DNA of 21,064 nucleotides from a virus: the IMG/VR virus record IMGVR_UViG_3300010885_020684, positions 1 to 21,064 of that record, one strand, 5' to 3'. Under the pieces are notes generated by a model, which was given only the letters and a program-made list of their open reading frames with translations, did no database searches and was not told the DNA's origin. Each line of letters starts with the position of its first letter. The stretch's first letter is position 1. The translations under genes and the position numbers were made by a program. Shown piece after piece: positions 14,689 through 20,895 of this stretch.

Positions 14689-15440
14689 AGATAGTAGTTT
14701 GTACCGGTGGCTTTGACCCTGTGCATAAAGGACATATACAATATTTGACAGAAGCCGCAAACTTTGGCGACATGTTGATTGTGGGACTCAATAGCGATGC
14801 TTGGCTTGAGAAAAAGAAGGGTCGTGCATTTATGCCTTGGGCAGAGCGTGCCGCGGTATTACAAGCAATGCGAGCAGTTACCCGTGTGGAAAGTTTTGCC
14901 GATGACGAGATTGGTAGTGCTAGAAATCTATTAATCAATATCAAGCGTCAGTTTCCTTATGCAGAAATAATCTTTGCCAATGGAGGCGATCGCACAGAAA
15001 ACAACATACCCGAAATGGATGTACCGGGCGTCGACTTTATTTTTGGAATTGGCGGCTTTTCCAAATCCAACAGTAGTGGCTGGATACTGAGTGAATGGAA
15101 AGCCCCAAAAACAGAACGCCCATGGGGGTACTACAGAGTACTACACGAAGTACCAGGAACCAAAGTAAAAGAATTAACCATCATGCCTGGGCAGTCATTG
15201 AGTATGCAACGACACTCAAATCGTGCTGAGTATTGGCATATTAGCCATGGCGCTTGTGATGTGTTTGGCATGATGCCCAATGGATATGCACTACCAGTGC
15301 TGTTGTTAAGTGAGCATATGAACTATCATGTGCCGGTTGAGCAATGGCATCAACTGACAAACCCCTACGAAGTTCCGTGTAAAATTGTGGAAATACAGTA
15401 CGGCACAGCCTGCACAGAAGAAGACATTGAACGGCGATAA
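14685..15440 (+). CDS. Cytidylyltransferase-like / cupin fusion protein
   Basis: 251 residues with two domains. Residues 1-about 125 are a nucleotidyltransferase of the glycerol-3-phosphate cytidylyltransferase/HldE type: GGFDPVHKGHIQYL (8-21) carries the HxGH active site (H14-K-G-H17), and ANGGDRTENNIPE (98-110) matches the GGDR/K segment. Residues about 145-248 are a cupin like the isomerase end of mannose-1-phosphate guanylyltransferases: RPWGYYRVL, then MPGQSLSMQRHSNRAEYWHI and VPVEQWHQLTNP. The two activities in one chain suggest activation and processing of a sugar or polyol phosphate. The usual isomerase partner of this cupin is a GT-A nucleotidyltransferase, so the pairing with an HxGH enzyme is unusual. 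Surface glycan or nucleoside-linked sugar synthesis is inferred. Confidence 0.88.
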   Translation: MKIVVCTGGFDPVHKGHIQYLTEAANFGDMLIVGLNSDAWLEKKKGRAFMPWAERAAVLQAMRAVTRVESFADDEIGSARNLLINIKRQFPYAEIIFANGGDRTENNIPEMDVPGVDFIFGIGGFSKSNSSGWILSEWKAPKTERPWGYYRVLHEVPGTKVKELTIMPGQSLSMQRHSNRAEYWHISHGACDVFGMMPNGYALPVLLLSEHMNYHVPVEQWHQLTNPYEVPCKIVEIQYGTACTEEDIERR

Positions 15441-15443
15441 ATA
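15436..15443 (+). promoter_or_regulatory. Late promoter octamer GATAAATA, 5 nt before a start codon
   Basis: GATAAATA followed by ACACTATG; the same string with one change occurs at 7365-7380. Here the upstream stop TAA is in a different register of the box than at 7365, so the match is not a by-product of coding. T4 late geometry puts the transcript start at the ATG (15449). Confidence 0.55.
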
Positions 15444-15448
15444 ACACT

Positions 15449-16975
15449 ATGCGTGAATTTATCAACCTTATTGAACAATTAAACGAAAACGGACTACCAC
15501 CAGGTGTGCTGGTAAACCAGCGTAATGGTACCAAATATTTGGAGGTACTGGTGGCCAAGATGCGGGCCAAGCAACCATTGGCACTCAATCCCGGCGTTAC
15601 AGCCAATTTTGGATTTGCCGCAACAGAAGCCTATGCTACTCCAGACTCTGTACAAGAGTGGGAAACTGCATTACAGCAGGCCAAACAGTCTCTTCTTGGA
15701 CTTGTACTACCTAAAAAAATCAATGTGACCTTTAAAGGACAAAAAGGTACTTTTACCATCGCTCCGGGTAATTTGTTCAAGAGCTCAGACTACACCGGGC
15801 GCGAAACAGTGGGTGGCGGTGTAAGCAAAGACTACAATGCCGGACATCTTAACGAACTGATCATGGGCTTGGCTGTCACAGCCAAGTTCTTGAATCAAGG
15901 TAAACCCATCACCAACGACCAGTTGTTGGCCATGGCCAGTCACAGTGATACTGAAACTGTGATTGATGACAAAACAAAAAAAGCCAAAGGCATTCGTTTT
16001 GTGCTGGAGCGTGTTGTCAAGTACGATGACCCCAGTACAAAGTCTGATCGTGTCAACTTGAGTGCGTTGATTCCCAATGCATCTGCACAGAGTTTTATTC
16101 GCCAGATGAATACCAATACACTGGGCGCCGATATTGTTGCCTTGTTTGCCAGTGCAATCAAATATGCCAACACCGCACCAACTGTGCGAACAGCCTGTGA
16201 TGTTGCTCGTGAAGATCCTAACAACAACTTGATTGAAGTCATTTGCGATGGCACATCAAGTGCTACTTCAACCAAAGCTGACCTTACACTGAAGATTGAT
16301 GGCAACTCGCCTGAAAAAGCACAAAAGAACCTGCTGAGTTTAAAAACAACATCCAGCAACACCCTGGGACAAATCAGTGGTCTAAAATTTGAGAGCATAC
16401 TTTTATGGTTTAAAACAAACTTTGGTATTGATGTGTCTCAGTACAAACAAGACTTTGATCCGGCATTAGACAAAGAAGTAGTTTATCAAAATCTCATGAA
16501 ACTGTATGACACAGTTTATCCTGCAGTAGAAAAAGAAGTTGAAAATCAAAGTCCTAAAAAAGAAGTCGCGATTGTGAAACAGTTAGCAGCCGCCGCAAAC
16601 TATTATGCACGAGGCGAAAGCCTCGAGGATGTTGAGATTGTCAAACTGGACGACAGTATCAAAGAAGGCAATTACAAAATTCTTCGCTTCACCGACAACT
16701 TGTATGATGCTATGCGTTACCTGGATTTAGAAACACGGTTTAAGAAAGAAGGCAACAATAGAACTATTCAAATTTGGGTCAAACCTGCTCCAGGTGTCAA
16801 GGTACCCAAAGGATCTAACCGGTTGTGTCAGTTCCGTACCACACGAACAGCAGGATATGCTCGCAACTATTTTGAATCAGGCCCTATGCTAGAGGCACTC
16901 ACAGAAGTGACTATAGAGCCCACGGAGCCAGCAGTCGCACAGCCTAAAGACATAGGCAGGCCCAGAAGAGCTTGA
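15449..16975 (+). CDS. Probable internal head protein, possible PD-(D/E)XK nuclease fold
   Basis: 508 residues. The N-terminus MREFINLIE closes with LIE at residue 9, matching the (I/L)xE capsid-targeting pattern, and the preceding DNA carries the same late module as the 489-residue gene. The centre has features reminiscent of restriction-endonuclease-like folds: a helix YNAGHLNELIMGLAVTAKF with E136, a strand KADLTLKIDG with D278, and LLSLKTTSSNTLGQISG with S297-L298-K299 in the place of the usual (D/E)xK. The acidic residue before Lys is absent, so activity is uncertain. C-terminal residues 390-470 look alpha/beta with basic patches. If packaged and injected, it could act early on host DNA or defences. 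Family not identified; late gene and head targeting are the better-supported parts. Confidence 0.75.
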   Translation: MREFINLIEQLNENGLPPGVLVNQRNGTKYLEVLVAKMRAKQPLALNPGVTANFGFAATEAYATPDSVQEWETALQQAKQSLLGLVLPKKINVTFKGQKGTFTIAPGNLFKSSDYTGRETVGGGVSKDYNAGHLNELIMGLAVTAKFLNQGKPITNDQLLAMASHSDTETVIDDKTKKAKGIRFVLERVVKYDDPSTKSDRVNLSALIPNASAQSFIRQMNTNTLGADIVALFASAIKYANTAPTVRTACDVAREDPNNNLIEVICDGTSSATSTKADLTLKIDGNSPEKAQKNLLSLKTTSSNTLGQISGLKFESILLWFKTNFGIDVSQYKQDFDPALDKEVVYQNLMKLYDTVYPAVEKEVENQSPKKEVAIVKQLAAAANYYARGESLEDVEIVKLDDSIKEGNYKILRFTDNLYDAMRYLDLETRFKKEGNNRTIQIWVKPAPGVKVPKGSNRLCQFRTTRTAGYARNYFESGPMLEALTEVTIEPTEPAVAQPKDIGRPRRA

Positions 16976-17000
16976 CAGCTAACGGCTGTTAGTGTATAAT
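16972..17000 (+). promoter_or_regulatory. Consensus sigma70 promoter for the tRNA genes
   Basis: TTGACA (16972-16977), 17-nt spacer, TATAAT (16995-17000): both boxes are exact consensus. The start would fall near 17007, 2 nt before the tRNA. The -35 box overlaps the TGA stop of the upstream gene. The spacer holds an inverted repeat CTAAC-GGCT-GTTAG (16979-16992), possibly an operator. Confidence 0.9.
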
Positions 17001-17008
17001 GCACTACG

Positions 17009-17083
17009 GGGCCAATAGCTTAATGGTAAAGCAGTCGACTCATAATCGATTGAGTGTAAGTTCAATTCTTACTTGGCCCACCA
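17009..17083 (+). tRNA. tRNA with CAT anticodon, probably tRNA-Ile2 (lysidine type)
   Basis: Full cloverleaf: acceptor GGGCCAA/TTGGCCC, D-arm GCTT...AAGC, anticodon stem GTCGA/TCGAT with loop CTCATAA (anticodon 17041-17043), T-arm GTAAG TTCAATT CTTAC, discriminator A and encoded CCA. CAT could mean Met, but the acceptor has C4-G69 and C5-G68, the pairs by which TilS tells tRNA-Ile2 from tRNA-Met, and the anticodon arm matches CGACTCATAATCG of E. coli tRNA-Ile2. It would read AUA codons after host TilS converts C34 to lysidine. Confidence 0.9.
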
Positions 17084-17102
17084 AATTTCAATCAAGGTTA
17101 CC

Positions 17103-17351
17103 ATGTTAACATACATCATCACATTCTTTGCTGTGTTTGCAACCGACATACTTTATGTGTATTTCTTGAAGGCTGTGCAAAACGACCAATCAGTCAATGC
17201 CAGTTTTTGGTCTGTGCTGGTCACACTGACAGGAACCATAACTGTGATCAGTTATACCGAAGACCACTGGGCTGTGATTCCGGCCTTGTTGGGAGCGGCT
17301 GTGGGCACTTATGCCGGCATGGCCCTAAGGCGAAGACAACACATAGAATAA
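17103..17351 (+). CDS. Small membrane protein between the two tRNA genes
   Basis: 82 residues from ATG 17103, with AAGG (17094-17097) 5 nt upstream; an earlier in-frame ATG at 17073 lies inside the tRNA and is rejected. Three hydrophobic segments are visible, near 3-22, 34-52 and 56-75, followed by a basic end ALRRRQHIE, suggesting a cytoplasmic C-terminus. The glycine-rich third segment (ALLGAAVGTYAGMAL) could pack helices. No signal peptidase site and no holin-specific motif is seen, although a holin or superinfection-exclusion role would fit the size. The gene ends 5 nt before tRNA-Arg, so it probably shares the tRNA transcript. Confidence 0.75.
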   Translation: MLTYIITFFAVFATDILYVYFLKAVQNDQSVNASFWSVLVTLTGTITVISYTEDHWAVIPALLGAAVGTYAGMALRRRQHIE

Positions 17352-17356
17352 AGTCT

Positions 17357-17431
17357 CTGCCTGTAGTATAATGGATAATACACATGACTTCTAATCTTGC
17401 AATCCAGGTTCGATTCCTGGCAGGCGGACCA
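17357..17431 (+). tRNA. tRNA-Arg (TCT)
   Basis: Acceptor CTGCCTG/CAGGCGG (one T-G pair), D-arm GTAT...ATAC, anticodon stem CATGA/TCTTG (one T-T mismatch) with loop CTTCTAA (anticodon 17390-17392), T-arm CCAGG TTCGATT CCTGG, discriminator A and encoded CCA. It reads AGA (and AGG) codons, which the phage uses often and high-GC hosts rarely do. Confidence 0.9.
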
Positions 17432-17441
17432 AATACATCAA

Positions 17442-18626
17442 ATGCAAACACTAGAACAAAATCCCAGACTAGGTTTTTACACCGTAGGCGATAAACGATT
17501 CTACAGCAAGCCACAGGCCTTGTTGGAAGCAACAGCCACTGGCCACTTTCCGCACTTCAACTTCAACAGAGAAGTATACAGTCGAATAGATACAACCGTA
17601 GAACCGCAAACGAGTCTGCGTGAATTGTATCGTATGCGGGCTCAGCAACTACGAGATCGATACGATTATATTAGACTTGAATTCTCGGGCGGCAGCGATT
17701 CAACAACCGTACTATATAGTTTTATCAACAATGGCATTCATCTTGATGAAGTTGTGTTCCGGTACCCTGCACAAGGCGACAAGAATCTTGGACCCGATGC
17801 CAAGAACATGAAGGCCGAAAATACCTTGAGTGAATGGCACTTTGCGGCCAAGCCTGTATTACAGAAACTCGCAGTCTCGCACCCAAATATCAAGATCACT
17901 ATGCATGACTTTAGTCAAAACATTCTTGACTATAAAGGTGATGAGTCGTGGGTAGAGAACGCTAGAGACTATCTGCATCCTGAGCACACATTCAAACATG
18001 ACCCTTTGGGCCTAGATGGACACAAGCAACTGGCCGAGTCGGGTAAAAGCATCTGTGTGTTGTACGGCATTGACAAGCCTAAGATCTGTATTCGAGATGG
18101 GCGTTGGTACCTGTACTTCTTGGACATACAGGCCAATCACAGCCAAGGTACCATAGGCCCTTACACCAACTTGACCACCGAATACTTTTACTGGCAACCA
18201 GACATTCCCGAGTTGATTATCAAACAGGCACACACCATTCGTAACTGGTTCCAACTGCCACATACACGACACCTACAGTTCTTGATGCGTTGGCCCAACC
18301 ATAGTCCCGCACAGCGCAATGCCTACGAACAGATTGCCCGTCCCCTGATCTACGAAGACTACGATCCTACCACTTGGCAAACAATGAAAAGCACCAACAA
18401 CTTCTACTCAGAAATGGGCTGGTGGTTCTTTAAGAACTTTACAGAAACTCGTTTTTATGAAGTTTGGAAAGCTGGTGTGGCACACATGGTGGACCGGATT
18501 GATCCCAAGTTCTTTACCTATGAGATGGGACGGCCTGTGGGCTTTACCGGGTTCATGGACACCTTCTACGACCTAGGACCTGCTGACTTTGTCAATAACG
18601 ATGCCATGTTGGATCTAATGCGCTGA
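17442..18626 (+). CDS. PP-loop ATPase family protein, copy 1
   Basis: 394 residues from ATG 17442, 10 nt after tRNA-Arg; the ORF extends upstream into the tRNA, so that start is rejected. After an N-terminal segment GFYTVGDKRFYSK shared with copy 2, the PP-loop RLEFSGGSDSTTVLYSF (78-94) carries SGGxDS, which binds the ATP pyrophosphate in PP-loop enzymes (TilS, ThiI, QueC, PAPS reductase, asparagine synthetase). Further shared blocks: INNGIHLDEVVF, YGIDKPK near 207-213, and EYFYWQPDIPELIIKQAH. These enzymes adenylate a carboxyl, carbonyl or tRNA position before transfer. No zinc knuckle or TilS C-terminal domain is evident, and no PAPS reductase Cys motif. The 1-nt overlap with copy 2 (TGATG) suggests a heteromer or sequential action. 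Confidence 0.85.
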   Translation: MQTLEQNPRLGFYTVGDKRFYSKPQALLEATATGHFPHFNFNREVYSRIDTTVEPQTSLRELYRMRAQQLRDRYDYIRLEFSGGSDSTTVLYSFINNGIHLDEVVFRYPAQGDKNLGPDAKNMKAENTLSEWHFAAKPVLQKLAVSHPNIKITMHDFSQNILDYKGDESWVENARDYLHPEHTFKHDPLGLDGHKQLAESGKSICVLYGIDKPKICIRDGRWYLYFLDIQANHSQGTIGPYTNLTTEYFYWQPDIPELIIKQAHTIRNWFQLPHTRHLQFLMRWPNHSPAQRNAYEQIARPLIYEDYDPTTWQTMKSTNNFYSEMGWWFFKNFTETRFYEVWKAGVAHMVDRIDPKFFTYEMGRPVGFTGFMDTFYDLGPADFVNNDAMLDLMR

Positions 18627-19759
18627 TGGAACAGTTTGGATTTTATCGTGTGGGCGATCAAAAATTCTACAGTAAGTTAGAAGCCGCACACGAGCACGAG
18701 CGTTCTGGTTTGCCACTCCGCTGGGATTTTAACGAAGCAGTATACAGCAGTTATGATTGGAAACAAGAGCCGGTTGAAACATTGGACGAACTGTATCGTC
18801 AACGGGCACAGCAGATCAGAGACCGATATGATTATGTTGTGCTTTGGTTCAGTGGCGGCGCAGACAGCAACAATGTATTAAATTCTTTCATCAACAACGG
18901 TATCAAGCTGGATGAAGTTGCCAGTTATGTGAACTACGAGGCAACCAAGGATCGCTACAATTTTCTCAATGGAGAAATTTACAATGTGGCCGCAGGCAAA
19001 GTAGAACAGGCAAGAATACAACAACCTGATCTACGACACACTGTGATTGACCTGGCCAAACAAACACTAGATCACTTTACTGCCAAAGAGACCAAGTTTG
19101 ATTGGATATATCATATGAATGGATATCTCAATCCCAACAATGCGGCCAAGCAAGATATCAAACTGCGTGAAGCTCACTGGCGTGATATGATTGCGTCTGG
19201 CAAGCGTGTGGGCTTTGTACACGGCATTGACAAGCCACGCATCAACGAAGTCAAAGGCAATTACTATTTTCGATTTGTGGACATGGTAGATACTGCTGTG
19301 AGTGGGCAAGTGCAGATGTTGAATCGTCCTTGGGACTTTGATGAAATGTTTTATTGGAGTCCAGACGCGGCCAAGATTGTGATCAAACAAAGCCATATTA
19401 TTAAACGCTATATGTCCCATGCCACTCCGTTGAGCCCATACATAACCGAAGATACTAGCAACATTGTGAGTCGAAACATCAATGGCAAACAATACTTTTT
19501 GAGTGTTGATGGCATCAGTTACTTGATCTATCCTGGTTGGTATCCGGTGCCGTATCAGGCCAAGGCACCCAGCCTGTTCTTTACACCCAGAGATGAATGG
19601 TTTTTTAACCTGCCAGATGATGATCCTGCTAAGTATTCTTGGAGAACAGGACTAGAACACATTTGGCGTATCATGCCAGACAAATGGAAAGAAGATCCTC
19701 GAGACATCAGACGAGGATTTAAAAAGATGCACAGCAAGGTTTATAATTTAGGATCATGA
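18626..19759 (+). CDS. PP-loop ATPase family protein, copy 2
   Basis: 377 residues, overlapping copy 1 by 1 nt. It is a clear paralogue: GFYRVGDQKFYSK (5-17), LDELYRQRAQQIRDRYDYVV (53-72), PP-loop WFSGGADSNNVLNSF (74-88, SGGADS 76-81), INNGIKLDEVA, FVHGIDKPRI and MFYWSPDAAKIVIKQSH. It has Asn-Asn after the loop where copy 1 has Thr-Thr, a change that may alter catalysis. The C-terminal third is distinct from copy 1. The gene ends with an ATGA overlap into the Bug-type gene, so the trio forms one translational unit. Asparagine-synthetase-like or tRNA-modifying chemistry are both possible; the substrate is unknown. Confidence 0.85.
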   Translation: MEQFGFYRVGDQKFYSKLEAAHEHERSGLPLRWDFNEAVYSSYDWKQEPVETLDELYRQRAQQIRDRYDYVVLWFSGGADSNNVLNSFINNGIKLDEVASYVNYEATKDRYNFLNGEIYNVAAGKVEQARIQQPDLRHTVIDLAKQTLDHFTAKETKFDWIYHMNGYLNPNNAAKQDIKLREAHWRDMIASGKRVGFVHGIDKPRINEVKGNYYFRFVDMVDTAVSGQVQMLNRPWDFDEMFYWSPDAAKIVIKQSHIIKRYMSHATPLSPYITEDTSNIVSRNINGKQYFLSVDGISYLIYPGWYPVPYQAKAPSLFFTPRDEWFFNLPDDDPAKYSWRTGLEHIWRIMPDKWKEDPRDIRRGFKKMHSKVYNLGS

Positions 19760-20655
19760 AAAGTTTAATTTTATCTTTGGCCATATTACTTGGCTCAGCT
19801 CAAGCAGAAACGATTCGTATTGTGGTACCTTTTGCACCCGGCGGAGCCGCTGACCAAGCCGCTCGTGTGCTAGAACGAACTTTAACCACACATACACAGA
19901 ACACGTATGTTGTAGAGTACCGTGCAGGTGCAGGTGGCGCCATAGGTGCCAATTATGTGGCAAAAAGTCGTGGATCTGACACAGTTTTGTTGATTCACAG
20001 CCTGGCTGTGGTGGTAAACAGTCTACAGCCTGATGCTGGTTACAGCCTAACAGAATTTGAACCTGTTGCCACTTTGGGCACAGTGCAATTGGCTCTGATT
20101 ACCAACGCCAAGAGCACAGTAAACACCATGTCAAAATTGTTGGCCACCCGAGAGCCGGTGTTCTTTGGCAGCAGTGGCAACGGTGCGGCCACACATATCG
20201 CTGGCGAATTGTTTGGCATCAACACCGGCGTCAACATGACGCATGTACCGTATAAGGGTGAAGCGGCCGCATTAACAGACATACTCAGCAACAATATCAA
20301 TCTGCTGTTTACTGGTGTGGGAGTGGCCCGAGATCAACCTGTTGTAGTACTGGCCGTGACTGGCAATCGGCGTAATCCGTTGTTTCCTGATACACCCACA
20401 CTACAAGAGTCTGGCATTCGGGGTTTCACAACCAGCCCCAATTGGTTGGTGTTGTTGGCCAACACAACAGCAGATCAGCGCACCTTGGCAGTGATTCGAA
20501 CCGCACTTGGTCGAGCACTGGCAGAGGACCCAGACCTATTTGGTCGAATAGGCATTGACACTGACAGAAAACAATTGTATAATACACAACAGTTCATGAA
20601 TTCAGAACGACAGCGTGTTCAAACAATTTTATCCAAAATACAGAAAAGTAATTGA
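19756..20655 (+). CDS. Bug/TctC-family periplasmic solute-binding protein
   Basis: 299 residues, with a signal peptide: MK, hydrophobic core LILSLAILLGS, and an AQA cleavage site after residue 17. The mature protein has the family landmarks (PF03401 type): IRIVVPFAPGGAADQAARVL (20-39), YRAGAGGAIGANYVAKS (55-71), YSLTEFEPVATLG (96-108), VFFGSSGNGAATHIAGELF (135-153), NMTHVPYKGEAAALTDIL, LAVTGNRRNPLFPDTPTLQE and SGIRGF. Bug proteins bind carboxylates and feed tripartite tricarboxylate (TctCBA) carriers or act as sensors. No TctA/TctB genes are present, so it would use a host carrier or only bind the ligand. The usual length is about 320; all core blocks are present, so it is not truncated. It is out of place in a virus and was probably acquired from a host; a betaproteobacterial source is inferred. 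Confidence 0.93.
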   Translation: MKSLILSLAILLGSAQAETIRIVVPFAPGGAADQAARVLERTLTTHTQNTYVVEYRAGAGGAIGANYVAKSRGSDTVLLIHSLAVVVNSLQPDAGYSLTEFEPVATLGTVQLALITNAKSTVNTMSKLLATREPVFFGSSGNGAATHIAGELFGINTGVNMTHVPYKGEAAALTDILSNNINLLFTGVGVARDQPVVVLAVTGNRRNPLFPDTPTLQESGIRGFTTSPNWLVLLANTTADQRTLAVIRTALGRALAEDPDLFGRIGIDTDRKQLYNTQQFMNSERQRVQTILSKIQKSN

Positions 20656-20680
20656 CACAAAGAGATAAATAAACTATAAT
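20652..20680 (+). promoter_or_regulatory. Consensus sigma70 promoter at the right edge
   Basis: TTGACA (20652-20657), 17-nt spacer, TATAAT (20675-20680), both exact. The -35 box overlaps the TGA stop of the Bug-type gene, just as the tRNA promoter overlaps its upstream stop. Expected start is near 20687, immediately before the ATG at 20688, so the first ORF may be leaderless. Confidence 0.9.
20664..20671 (+). promoter_or_regulatory. Late octamer GATAAATA inside the sigma70 spacer
   Basis: GATAAATAAAC occurs between the two boxes, as in the gene 32 promoter. It would allow late transcription of the same unit from near 20677. Confidence 0.5.
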
Positions 20681-20687
20681 AGAGACT

Positions 20688-20822
20688 ATGATGCAAACAT
20701 TATCCTTACATTCACTGAAACAAATGCCCCAGTTAGGTCTATCAGCCTATTGGTGCCTGTTTGCGAATGAGAGTAATGATCGCACACCAGAAATTCGTAG
20801 GGTCCAGGGAGACACCGTGTAA
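20688..20822 (+). CDS. Short leader ORF (44 codons), possible leader peptide
   Basis: ATG ATG at 20688-20693 opens a 44-residue frame ending at TAA 20820-20822. It has no Shine-Dalgarno site and its first base is next to the predicted promoter start, so translation would be leaderless. The product has no recognisable domain and no run of one amino acid like those in classical amino-acid attenuators. Its last codons cover the left arm of the antiterminator described at 20798. The ORF could be real, a regulatory leader, or chance within a non-coding RNA. Confidence 0.35.
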   Translation: MMQTLSLHSLKQMPQLGLSAYWCLFANESNDRTPEIRRVQGDTV

Positions 20823-20856
20823 TTACATAGTAACTACAACAAACCCCAGGACCCTA
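20798..20856 (+). promoter_or_regulatory. Antiterminator-like pairing competing with the terminator
   Basis: TAGGGTCC-A-GGG (20798-20809) can pair with CCC-A-GGACCCTA (20845-20856), eleven pairs around one A-A mismatch. The right arm uses ACCCTA (20851-20856), which is also the left arm of the terminator, so the two hairpins exclude each other. This is the layout of a transcription attenuator. Confidence 0.5.
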
Positions 20857-20885
20857 GGCTTAAAACACCTAGGGTTTTTTATTTT
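20851..20885 (+). terminator. Rho-independent terminator between leader and downstream gene
   Basis: ACCCTAGG (20851-20858), 9-nt loop, CCTAGGGT (20868-20875), then a T-rich tail through 20885. It lies between the 20652 promoter and the gene at 20896, whose Shine-Dalgarno site AAGGA starts at 20886. Confidence 0.85.
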
Positions 20886-20895
20886 AAGGAACAAA

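Noticed and set aside
17009-17083. Calling the CAT tRNA as tRNA-Met
   Set aside because: Acceptor pairs C4-G69 and C5-G68 and the anticodon arm fit tRNA-Ile2 better; Met is kept only as an alternative.
17442-19759. Naming the PP-loop proteins as TilS or PAPS reductase
   Set aside because: Only the SGGxDS loop is shared; the additional domains and Cys motifs of those families are not visible.
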